DNA of 20,229 nt, from contig BFEA01000859.1 of NCBI GenBank assembly GCA_003427395.1, positions 158,873 through 179,101 on the forward strand. Direction: 5' to 3'. Source of the stretch: Chara braunii. Its lineage: Eukaryota; Streptophyta; Charophyceae; Charales; Characeae. The translations under genes and the position numbers were made by a program. The stretch's first letter is position 1. Every line of letters begins with the position of its first letter. A model generated the notes under the pieces. The model did not search any database. It saw only the letters and a list, made by a program, of their open reading frames with translations, and was not told the origin of the DNA. Positions 8,996 through 17,087 of the stretch are shown here, in pieces.

Positions 8996-9327
8996 TGAAA
9001 TGCAGAACCAGATGCAGATCCCAGGGTTCGATCCCTAGATGTAGCGGACCTCTGGTTAGCCTGTGAGACCAGCCCCTTGGCCTGTTCTCACAGGCATGTG
9101 TTATATTCGGGGTAGTCCAGTCCAGGCCGGTACCTCTGTCGGTACCAGTCAGTCCGTTGGGGTATACCCCAGCCAGAGTCTGTATTTTGGATTATTCTAC
9201 ATTCGCACAATTTGGAGTACGTGCGTTGGAGTCTCGAGCGGGAACAGCGTTGTGCCATCTTGCTCCACCTTCATCCTCCATCTCCATCCATATCGCAGGT
9301 GGAGCACCACACCCGGTGGGTCCGCCA
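8996..9327 (+). mobile_element. Candidate LTR between purine tract and primer-binding site
   Basis: It starts TGAAATGC directly after the purine tract and ends GCCA three bases before a primer-binding site, giving TG...CA termini and 332 bp. It contains a perfect 14-base palindrome, TGGGGTATACCCCA (9158-9171), two GGTACC sites 12 bp apart (9129, 9141), and a tRNA T-arm-like B-box match GGTTCGATCCC at 9025-9035. It serves element 1 as a 3' LTR by position and the following DNA as a 5' LTR by its primer site. I cannot see similarity to 1440-2082. An alternative left edge is TGTGAGACC at 9062. Confidence 0.45.
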
Positions 9328-9330
9328 TAC

Positions 9331-9342
9331 TGGTATCAGAGC
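9331..9342 (+). other. Primer-binding site (initiator-Met tRNA type)
   Basis: TGGTATCAGAGC matches exactly the standard plant retrotransposon primer-binding site. It sits three bases after the CA end of the candidate LTR. Its last four bases begin an imperfect palindrome: GAGCGGGAAC 9339-9348 pairs with GTTCCCCGCTC 9349-9359 with one extra C. The element it primed is presumably the one whose Gag starts at 11201, but 1.86 kb of leader lies between. Confidence 0.8.
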
Positions 9343-9554
9343 GGGAACGTTCCCCGCTCCCACCCACCACACCGCATAGCAGGAAACACAACAAAACCCG
9401 ACATAGGGTTTTTTGGCTGTTTTTTTTTGTCGTTTCCAGCGAAAAACAGTGGAAAAACGTGATGAAAAGCGGAGTAGGGAAGAAGGGACACGTGGCGAGA
9501 AAAAGGGAGACAGGGCCACAACGTGTGCGCGCAAGCGCCATGGCCAAGGCCACC

Positions 9555-9580
9555 GCACACGCACACACACACGCACACTG
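9555..9580 (+). repeat. Short CA-rich microsatellite
   Basis: A run of CGCACAC and CACACACA words, about 26 bases, in the leader-like region. It is imperfect, with CG interruptions every 8 to 10 bases. Confidence 0.75.
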
Positions 9581-9606
9581 CACTGCTACCCCGCCCCGCC
9601 CCACTC

Positions 9607-9632
9607 CCGGATTCTTTATTATCAAGATCCGG
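9607..9632. repeat. CCGGAT/ATCCGG inverted repeat
   Basis: CCGGAT at 9607-9612 and ATCCGG at 9627-9632 enclose a 14-base A/T-rich loop. On the - strand the loop contains AATAAA, a poly(A)-signal-like word, and it lies just 3' of the tRNA-like sequence on that strand. Confidence 0.45.
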
Positions 9633-9640
9633 AATGCATG

Positions 9641-9715
9641 CTGTTGCCAGGGTTTGAACCTGGGCAGCTACGGGTCATAAGCGTGCGTAGCTGCTGCCAT
9701 AACACACTGGGCACA
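9641..9715 (-). other. tRNA-like sequence with A and B boxes (possible SINE head)
   Basis: On the - strand, 9713-9696 reads TGCCCAGTGTGTTATGGC, close to the tRNA D-arm/A-box pattern. Then 9694-9664 forms a 9-bp stem GCAGCTACG/CGTAGCTGC with a 13-base loop, and 9663-9647 is a perfect T-arm, CCAGG-TTCAAAC-CCTGG, containing the B box GGTTCAAACCC. The acceptor stem does not pair and the middle stem is longer than an anticodon stem, so it is not a working tRNA gene. A tRNA-derived SINE promoter or an old tRNA pseudogene fits best. The boxes could still bind TFIIIC. Confidence 0.55.
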
Positions 9716-9768
9716 GTGTGTGTATGGTTGTGTACTGCGATACGGTGAAATTGTCGTGCCACCTATTT

Positions 9769-9769
<1 letters not shown>

Positions 9770-9801
<32 letters not shown>
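9770..9801 (+). repeat. Poly-C run of 32 bases
   Basis: Thirty-two consecutive C, followed by CGGCGGCGAGCGGCGAG, with a second run of about ten C near 9857. Such a run can form an i-motif, or a G-quadruplex on the other strand. It is also a classic place for assembly or sequencing error, so the exact length is uncertain. Confidence 0.95.
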
Positions 9802-9803
<2 letters not shown>

Positions 9804-9950
9804 CGGCGAGCGGCGAGCACCGGCCAGTAGGGCAGCAAGGGTCGGGCTGCTATTTGCCCCCCCCCCGTCCCTCCCACTCCCCGTGGCTGCTGCCGCCTGC
9901 GCATGTGGCCATCTGCAGTGCCACGTGGAGGCTTGCTATGGAACTGAAGA

Positions 9951-9967
9951 CCCCCTTGATTAGGGGG
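9951..9967. repeat. CCCCCT/AGGGGG hairpin
   Basis: Perfect 6-bp arms (9951-9956, 9962-9967) around TGATT. A second, imperfect hairpin lies at 10106-10150, where GGTATACCTTGTGCCCTT opposes AAGGGCCAGGTATCACC across a 9-base loop. No T-run terminator or gene is attached. Confidence 0.45.
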
Positions 9968-10145
9968 CTGCTCTACATTGGTAAGGGTCTGCTTACACAA
10001 CATACCCAAGATCTGTAGTACTATTGCTAGGGGCTGATCAAGATCTCAAACCCCTCTCTCCTCCAGTTGGCTTGCTGAGGCGAAGGCCAAGACCCTCCTG
10101 GTCCTGGTATACCTTGTGCCCTTGAAGACACTAAGGGCCAGGTAT

Positions 10146-10486
10146 CACCTCCCTTTTCCCTCTCCCTCCTCACTCACTTCCCTCTAATCACTCTCACTAC
10201 TCATACCCCATCTCCCCCTTCACTCTTTTTCTCCCTCACATTTATTTCTCTCTTTTCTCCTTCACTTTTTCATCCCCCGCCCCCCCCCAACTTCAAATTT
10301 TTTCTGTTTTTCTTCTTTTTATCTTTCTTTTGATTTATATTTCCTTCGTTTTCCAAAAATTTGAATTATCTTATTCCCCACCTTTTTTTCTCATTTTCTG
10401 ATTTATTTCATTTTATTTTTATTTATTCTGAAAATTCGAATTTCTTTGCGGCACCCTTAAATCTGATTAGGAGTTAGTCATTCTTG
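10146..10486 (+). repeat. Pyrimidine-rich low-complexity tract
   Basis: The + strand is almost all C and T for about 150 bases (CCTCCC, TTTTCCC, CTCTCC words), then T-rich to 10486, with ten C near 10280. It is the mirror in composition of the purine tract in the element 1 leader. No gene is seen. A weaker T-rich stretch continues between the hairpin modules to about 10970. Confidence 0.8.
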
Positions 10487-10799
10487 CTTTCGGCACACAT
10501 TTTGACCCCGTGGGGGTCACGAAGTGCTGCTGAAATTTTCTCATTTTACTTAGCCTTTCTTCTTGACGGCACACTTCGACCCCATGGGGGTAACGAAATG
10601 TTGCCGAAAGTTTTGAAAAATCCAACACTTAATTTCTCTTCACCTCCTCATCTACTTATTTATTTATTTATTATTTCTTTATTTAGTTTCTGAAATTTTT
10701 AATTTGCGGCATTTTGAAACTTAGTCTGCTTCTCTTGGTCTCTCCTTTCCCTTGACACATTCTTGACCCCATGGGGGGTTGGGAAATGCTGTCGAAAAT
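10487..10799 (+). repeat. Three dispersed copies of a hairpin module
   Basis: Copies at 10487-10535, 10563-10610 and 10750-10799 share the plan: CTT(T/G)...CGGCACA...GACCCC-(G/A)TG-GGGG(T)...GAA(A/G)TG(C/T)TG(C/T)CGAAA. In copy 1 TGACCCC (10503-10509) and GGGGTCA (10513-10519) are perfect arms. In copy 2 the outer arms CGGCA (10567-10571) and TGCCG (10602-10606) and the inner TTCG/CGAA also pair. Each is followed by AAATTTT- or GTTTTGAAA-like DNA. GCGGCA half-modules occur near 10448 and 10706. Paired differences between copies suggest the fold matters, but this is by eye. Confidence 0.7.
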
Positions 10800-10990
10800 T
10801 TCAAAAATATAAATATTATTTCTCTCTCCATTGTTTGTTTCCTTATTTCTTTAATTATTTTTATTATTTCTTTCTTTATTTATTTATTTATATTTTTCTC
10901 TCGACATTTCACTGTTTATTTATTTTTCCTTCCGCCTCTCCCCCCATGCTTGCTATTTTATTTTCTTGACTAGGTCACCACTCAAACTCC

Positions 10991-11027
10991 GGTTAGGGTT
11001 TTCTTAGGGTTTTTCTGGGGTTTAGGG
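10991..11027 (+). repeat. Telomere-like degenerate repeats
   Basis: Three TTAGGG words within 37 bases (GGTTAGGGTTTT, CTTAGGGTTTTT, GTTTAGGGTT) resemble the plant telomere unit TTTAGGG and the AAACCCTAA telo-box found near plant promoters. They lie about 180 bp before the Gag start of element 2. This is too short to be a telomere scar with confidence. Confidence 0.5.
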
Positions 11028-11200
11028 TTCTCCTAACTCCCCCCTACTTCCCTTTTCCATTCCGGTACCCTAGACCCGAGCCACCCTTCCCCCTTTGCGG
11101 GCGCCCACGCTCGACTTACTAGCGTCGCCCGTCGCTTTCTACCGCGGACCCCCCCTACGGACCTCCTTTGGCCCCCTCGAGTCCGGCCCGTCACCTCCCC

Positions 11201-13170
11201 ATGGCCGACAGAATGTCACAAGCCGTCGATGCGGCGACAACCTTGGCACCGGGCTCCATACCCGTGCCGGCAGACCAGGGTCATCAGCCCCAGGGGGATC
11301 TGCACACCCTCCTCACCTCCCTCCTTGTGCCCTTACAGGCACAGGTGGTAACTCTTGTCGCTGGCCTGCGGCAACTCCAGGACGCTGGTCGTACTTCCTC
11401 TCCCCACTCTCTCTTTTTCCCTACCTCTCAGTCCGGGTCCCCCGTCCTCCGACATGGTGGCCACGACGGAACTTCCTCCTCCGCAGCCCCCGACTCGGTC
11501 ATCCTGGTGACCGTCCACGCTCCTAGCACGACGGCCGCCACAGACCAGGCCTTCCCTCACTCTACGGGCGCACCCGCTCAGATTTCGGTCACTACGGTCA
11601 CGGGACCACAAGTTCACAACCCGCTGCCAAGGTCTCAACTTTTCCGGGTGCCCCGCTTCTCCCTCCCCTTCGCACGACCGCCACGCCACCTGGCTCTCCC
11701 CCTTATGGGATGCCTCGCGCCGCTCGTGCGTCTACTTCCCCCACCCCTACTACTCCTCGCTCGATCTATGTCCGTCGTCTTGAGACCGAGATTGCCCAGC
11801 TCCGGGCTGACCTCGCCCTCTTACACCTTCAACCACCCCTACCATCACAGCTGACCGCGACTTCGGGCGCACCCCCTTCTTCCTCTACTCTTCCATCCAT
11901 GTAGGCTCCCTTCCCCCGCCCTGCACCCCCTCCACCCCCATTCTACCTCCTTCCTACTCCCTTGGTTTTTGCGACCTCTTCTACCGCAGCTCCCTCGCAG
12001 CCTGCCGTTGCTGCCCTTGCCGCTCCCCTATGCGGTCCGGGCGTACACTCTGTTGCGCCCCCTTCTCCAGGACCCGTGCGGACTTACTTAGTCGTAGCGC
12101 AAACCTCTACTCCTCGATCTTCTCGCCGCCAAAACGGTGGTGCACCTCTCGTCTGCTTGAGGGACATTGCCTTGTATGACGGTACAGGGATGCGCGTGTC
12201 TCGGTGGCTGCAGTCTGCCACCCGCACGCTCCAGCTCATGGGCGTCCCACCCGCCACGTGGGTGGCTCACCTCTCCACGCGCCTGCGTGGCGGTCCTTTA
12301 ACGCCTGGGAGGATTTCTACACCCACTCCCTTCGTGAGGGTCGGACCCCGACCTTTATGGATTTTCAGGCGTTCCTCGAGGATCGCTTCGGAGCCCAACA
12401 TGACGTGACTGACGCCTTCGAGCGTGTCGTCAGTACACACTGGTCCGGCTCTGGTGGCGCTGCCGGCCTGGACCACCACATCCAAGTCTTTCATGACGCC
12501 CACCTCATTTGTGATCTGGCGTTCCTCCCCGAGGCTGCCCTCATCGATCGTTTCTTGGCCAGCCTTCCCCTTGAGTACCGCTCCGAGTTATGGCGATATG
12601 ACTTCACATCGGCCCCGCAAGCTTACGAGGCCGCCAAGGCCCATCAGCGGATGGGGGCCCGTCTTCAACACACTTCCTCCTCCCAGCATCATCCTACTGG
12701 TTACGCTCACTCCTTCTCTCACGGCACTTCCCAGCGTCGTTCCCCTTTCGACGGTCGTCCTCGCCGTTCTGCGCAGCAGGGCCGCCACTTCTCGCGCCGC
12801 TTCAGCGCGCTCGAGTATGATAAGCAAGACACTTTTGCCCCTCTTTCGCCTGAGGGTGACCGTAGCGACGACCTTGACCTCTACGAGGCCGTTCACTACC
12901 ACCTGGAAGACTCTACCCTCCCTATAGCCGAGCACCTCCAGCTCGCCCTCTCCACCCTCTCCCGGGTACGCAACCGCTCTGGTCACGCTGGCGCATCCCC
13001 CCCGAGGTCCCTCAACAGGACCTTGCTCAGGGCTTTGTCCCTCCTCGCCATGTCCTTTCCGCTGAGGAGCGCGCTGCCATTTTGGGCTGGCATGGGTATT
13101 TGCGCTGCCACCAGGACGGTCATACCTCCTCGCGGTGCCCTTACACCGCTGCCCTCGACCTCGACTATGC
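11201..13170 (+). pseudogene. gag: Gag pseudogene of element 2
   Basis: Structural protein of the particle. The start chosen is ATG 11201 in CCCCATGG, giving MADRMSQAVDAATT; an ATG at 11168 is in frame upstream. The N-terminal part is Ser/Thr/Pro-rich. A short coiled-coil stretch (LETEIAQLRADLALL, about 11785) is in another frame and ends in TAG 11902-11904. The capsid-like Gag domain starts near 12170 (IALYDGTGMRVSRWLQ) and changes frame near 12290 to continue with AWEDFYTHSLREG and DRFLASLPLEYRSELW. A third frame after a 7-C run (12997-13003) ends in a zinc knuckle, YLRCHQDGHTSSRC (about 13097-13138), whose first Cys is Tyr. Frame slips at C runs are likely. Confidence 0.75.
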
Positions 13171-13257
13171 TAAGCTTTCCGGCCAGCGTCATGCTCAGTC
13201 CCCTTCGGGCGCCACGCATCCCTGCGGCGCCTCCTAGCCACGCTGCGGTGTACACCT

Positions 13258-13945
13258 ATGCCCTCCTCAGTAGTCGGCCCCCCGACATCTCCGTCACGGT
13301 TTGCCCCTCTTGCTACTGGAGTTGAGGTATCGCAGGACCCGACAGAGTGGACTCAGCCCTCTGTCGCAATACTGTCTGCACCTCCGCAGACCACCGTCTC
13401 CCCTCCTACCTCTCTGCGGCTACCGACGCGTCGAGCCATTCGCTCAGCCCGTTGTAGCGAGCAACTTGCGACTCACGAGGACGTTGTGTCCTCCCTTCTG
13501 GACTTAAGCATGCTCAAGGCTCGTCAAGAGCGACTCACCCTCCATGTTGTTGCACTGTGTCGCCTTCTTGCTATCCTCTCTGACCCTAATCGCATCCTCT
13601 CAATCATTCTGGTACGACTCGGGACCTCCACGAGGGTGTACATAGCGTTATGGGATTCTGGTTCTCAGGGCAACTTCATTCACCCACGTGTGGTGAAGGA
13701 AGCACGCTTACCCGCGACAGGGTCACCGACTCCCATCTACGCCCCCCTAGGAGATGACAAGACTCAGCGCTTCTTCGATCAGACAGTCACCGACCTCCCT
13801 TTCTTCCTTACTCTAGAGCCGACTGATTGTCCCCCGGCGTCTCGTCGTCACCGCTCCTCTGCACATTTCGACGTGATGGAGACGGGCTACGACTTCATTT
13901 TCGGTAATCCGTGGTCTCGTAGGTTTCAAGCACCAAGGCCGATTG
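13258..13945 (+). pseudogene. pol: Protease segment of element 2
   Basis: Aspartic protease fold of the retrotransposon type. The active-site motif is ALWDSGSQGNFI, with the catalytic Asp codon at 13654 followed by Ser-Gly-Ser. The flap and closing motif is YDFIFGNPW near 13888, corresponding to D-I-I-L-G-x-x-W in relatives. The first 100 codons are Pro/Ser/Thr-rich linker. The frame that should follow after FGNPWSRRF (beginning around KADWATN) lies in a different frame, then shifts again by about 14090, so the link to RT is broken twice. The motif itself is intact. Confidence 0.75.
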
Positions 13946-14089
13946 GGCAACCAACACTCTCGTTTTCAGAACGAAGTGTGGACAAACGTATCGCGTGCCT
14001 TTTATAGGTACCACTGCGACACCATGCCCCAATCCTCCTCCCCCGGAGCCTTCAGTGCCGCACCATCTCCCTCTATCACCGTCACCTGG

Positions 14090-15175
14090 CCTCGACAATT
14101 CGCCCACTTCATCCAACATGACAACGTCACCTTCTTTACAGTGAACGTTACGGATCTCTTGCATTATGATCCACCATGTCCAAACGCCGAGCTCATCTCT
14201 CTGGAGCCGGATCCTCCTTCTATCTCCATGGCTCTCATCTCTACTTCCCTCCCTCCGCCGCCCGTCGAGTCCACCCCACCGTCGCTCGTTGACGTTGATG
14301 CTGAGGAACTCGCACGCTATACGACCGACCTGGAGCCCGTAGTTCGTGACCTTATTCGAGAGTACCACGACGTTTTCCCATCGTCGTTCTCATACGCCAA
14401 CATCCCACCGATGCGCGACGTCGAGCATTCCATCCAGCTTGTGCTTGACTATCGTGTTCACCACAAGGCACCCTATAGACTCTCGATCCCCCAGGCCACC
14501 GAACTCAAGCGTCAGCTTGAGGACCTCCTGAGACTGGGTTTCATTAAACCCAGCAGCTCCCCGTGGGGTGCACCCGTCCTCTTTGCTCGCAAAGTAGATG
14601 AAACTCTCAGTCTCTGCATCGGTTATCACGAGCTCAACCGCTACAGGGTTAAGAACAGCTACCCCATGCCTCATTCTGACGACCGCATAGCAGGCAACCG
14701 CTTCTTTACGAAGATTGATCTTCGTAGCGGTTACCATCAGATCCGCGTCGCTGCAGCGGACCAGCCGAAGACAGTGTTCCGATCACGCTTCGGCCACTAT
14801 GAGTTTACAGTGATGTCATTCGGCCTCACCAACGCACTCGCTACCTTCTAGAGGGCGATGAACGACATCTTCAGGGACATCCTGGAGCAGTACGTTCTCG
14901 TCTACCTCAACGATATCCTGATCTACAGTCGTACCCTTGAGGAGCCTCTCAGACATGTCCGCGACGTCCTTGACCGCTTGTGCAGACATGGCTTCTATGC
15001 CAAGCTGAGCAAGTGCCGCTTTGCCCAGCACAAAGTGGATTTCTTAGGACACTACGTATCTGTCCAGGGTCTCCACATGGACGACGCGAAGATCACCGTT
15101 ATTGTCGAGTGGCCCGCCCCATCCACCAAGCAGCTTCGCAGCTTCCTAGGCCTCACTAGCTACTATAGTAATACG
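14090..15175 (+). pseudogene. pol: Reverse transcriptase segment of element 2, catalytic motif mutated
   Basis: Linker [13 protein letters not shown], then RT motifs [59 protein letters not shown] and, after TAG 14849-14851 (where Gln is usual), RAMNDIF. The polymerase box is YLND at 14903-14914: the first Asp of the YLDD pair is Asn (AAC), a G-to-A change that should abolish catalysis. The preceding TNALATF has Leu in place of the usual Pro (a C-to-T change). It ends in LRSFLGLTSYYS. Apart from these changes the domain is well preserved over about 350 codons. Confidence 0.88.
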
Positions 15176-15835
15176 CTAGGTATTCCTACGTCCTTACCTC
15201 CAGCCCCCTCCGGAAGAACCCGCCATGGGCTTGACACCCCTCCACGAGGACGCCTTTCGCGCCCTCAAGAAGGCGGTGACATGTGCACCGGTTCTTCACC
15301 TCCCGATTTTGATCGCCCTTTTATCCTTACCCCCGATGCGTCAGACTTTGTTGTAGGAGCAGTGCTTTCACATATTTTCCCCTCCTCTCCTGATTCCTCT
15401 CATCCTCGCATCCCTCGCTTCCAACGTCCTACCCCTACCACTGCTTCCCGCCTTACGCCTACTCGTCCAGCTACTGACGAGCCTTCTATTGACTATTTTC
15501 CTACCATCGCCAAGGACGACACTGTCGAGTCTCGCTTAGGTGATTGTCCGATAGCCTTCTACTCCCGTCAGCTCCTTCCTGCCGAGATAAACTACAGAGT
15601 TGATGAACGTGAGACTCTCGCAGTAGTTTATGCCACTCACCTCTTGCGTCACTATCTGCACGGGGCACCATTCACGGTGCGCACGGACAACCCCATTGTC
15701 CAGGCTTTTCTGACAAAGCCAAAGCTCACTCCTCGACAGGCTTGCTGGTGGCGCGACCTATCCGAGTTTAGTTTCACCACTAACCACATCAAGGGTGAGA
15801 CCAATCGGGTCGCAGATGCCTTATCCCGGCCCCCT
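15176..15835 (+). pseudogene. pol: RNase H segment of element 2 with an inserted Pro/Ser/Thr-rich block
   Basis: Codons from about 15176 to 15300 do not fit the family in the main frame. A neighbouring frame there does (TPLHEDAFRALKKAV, then VLHLP), so two opposite frameshifts bracket this part. The main frame resumes at FDRPFILTPDASDFVVGAVL, with the first catalytic Asp in PDAS. A block of about 55 residues follows (about 15376-15543), rich in Pro, Ser, Thr and Arg, which relatives I know lack. The domain then continues with CPIAFYSRQLLPAEINY, DERETLAVVY (Glu) and VRTDNPIVQ (Asp), and ends at the tether GETNRVADALSRPP. All three acidic residues are present. Confidence 0.8.
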
Positions 15836-17085
15836 GACCATGATCTTGAGCAGATCCAGCTCGTTGCCATCTTGGTCACCACTGTCCACAACTTGGTGAC
15901 CGACGAGTTTCGCACTCAGTACCGCCACTGCCCCGACTATCGCAACATCCATGCGACCCTTCGGAGTGGCAAAACCGTCATGAACTACTCTCTCGGGGAC
16001 AATGGTCTTGCATACTGGCACAGTTCACAGGGCACCAGAGAGCCCCGTATTTGCGTTCCCTCCACTGGACAGGTACGTGTCTGGGAAGTAGTAGAGTTCC
16101 ATAACCAGGCAAGCACCGTTCATATGGGCTTCCACAAGACGTTGGCTCGTGTGAGCCGCCTGTACGTCTAGCCGAAGCGCAAGGACTTTGTGAAGGACTA
16201 CGTCGCAGAGTTTCCCACCTGTCAGAAGGTGAACAGTGCGAGCCACCTGCCTTTTGGTTTGCTCAAGCCTCTTCCTATCCCTGTGGATCGTTGGCTATCC
16301 ATCTAGATGGACTTTATCGGTCCTCTTCGTCCTCCGACCCCCCGCAGTCATGATGCTATCCTGGTCGTCGTCGACCGCTTCACGAAGTGCGCACTCTTTG
16401 TTTCGTGCCGCTATGCCATAAGTGTACGTGAGGTCGTCGACATCATGTCTGCCTGAGTCGTGCGTGACCACGGCTTACCTCTGAGCATCATATCCGACCT
16501 TGACCCGCGCTTGACTAGCCGATTCTGGTGACGGCTCCACAAGGTATACGATTCCCAGCTCTGCTTCTCCTCGTCTTACCATCCTTAGATTGATGGTCAG
16601 ACTGAGTTCACGAACAAGACTCTCGGAGATATTCTCCGAAAGATTGTTTGTGACGACCAGCAGTGGGATCTCCATCTTGCCCATGCGGAGATAGCCTATA
16701 ACCACCCCGTCTCGCCAGCCACGGGGATGTCGCCTTACTATTGCGACCTCGGCTATCACCCTCGTGTTCCCGCGGACTTCCTTCGACCATCACAGATGCA
16801 CCCCGACACGTGTTGTCCCGCGCTGGATGATTGGGTTGCATACACGACGTCGATCATGAAGACCAGGCATGGGCACAAAACCGCTTTCCAGACTCGCATG
16901 GCAGCACATGCGAACCAATCGAGGATGGATCATTCATTCAAAGTCGGTGATGATGTGCTTATCGACACCCGCCACTTACAACTCGAAGCGGACACGCTTT
17001 GCAAGTTTCAACGTCGCTTCTTTGGCCCATGCCCACATTCTCTAGACCTTCGGTTCTGATACGGCTTCTAGCCTGGTCAGCTTTC
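15836..17085 (+). pseudogene. pol: Integrase segment of element 2
   Basis: DDE integrase. The zinc domain has HNQASTVHMG and PTCQK, but the first Cys of the Cys pair is Phe (AEFPTC), so zinc binding is doubtful. The catalytic core keeps Asp 16310 (MDFIGPL), Asp 16496 (ISDLDPR) and Glu 16604 (DGQTEF), with 35 residues between the last two. Stops are TAG 16169-16171 (where Trp is usual), TAG 16304-16306, TGA 16454-16456, TGA 16529-16531 and TAG 16586-16588 (where Gln is usual). After HSFKVGDDVLIDT and KFQRRFFGP the frame breaks near 17050-17088, and the rest continues in another frame. Confidence 0.87.
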
Positions 17086-17087
17086 GT

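Larger units (their letters stand above)
1440..9327 (+). mobile_element. Element 1: decayed Ty3/Gypsy LTR retrotransposon
   Basis: Order on the + strand: presumed LTR, primer-binding site 2084, 1.3-kb leader, Gag 3387-5312, protease, RT, RNase H, integrase and chromodomain-like tail to 8958, purine tract 8984-8995, LTR-like DNA 8996-9327. RT and RNase H before integrase is the Ty3/Gypsy order. The reading frame changes at least six times and about 15 in-frame stops are present, so no full polyprotein can be made. Its coding strand is A/G-rich, unlike the C/T-rich element 2. The outer limits are tentative because the two LTR candidates do not look alike by eye. Confidence 0.7.

Noticed and set aside
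9641-9715. Functional tRNA gene
   Set aside because: The acceptor stem does not pair and the anticodon arm is not normal.
9063-9748. Open frames of 101-205 codons across LTR and leader
   Set aside because: They cover the LTR candidate, primer site, CA repeat and tRNA-like sequence, and the products have no domain.
9767-10009. Poly-Gly frame on the - strand
   Set aside because: It is a product of the 32-base C run.
15176-15300. Programmed frameshift in element 2
   Set aside because: It lies inside RNase H and the connection, not at a Gag-Pol junction, and no slippery site with a stem was seen.
5888-17059. Alternative genetic code with TAG or TGA as sense codons
   Set aside because: Frameshifts, missing codons and active-site substitutions occur beside the stops, and the two stops are read at different ancestral residues. 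Decay explains all of it.
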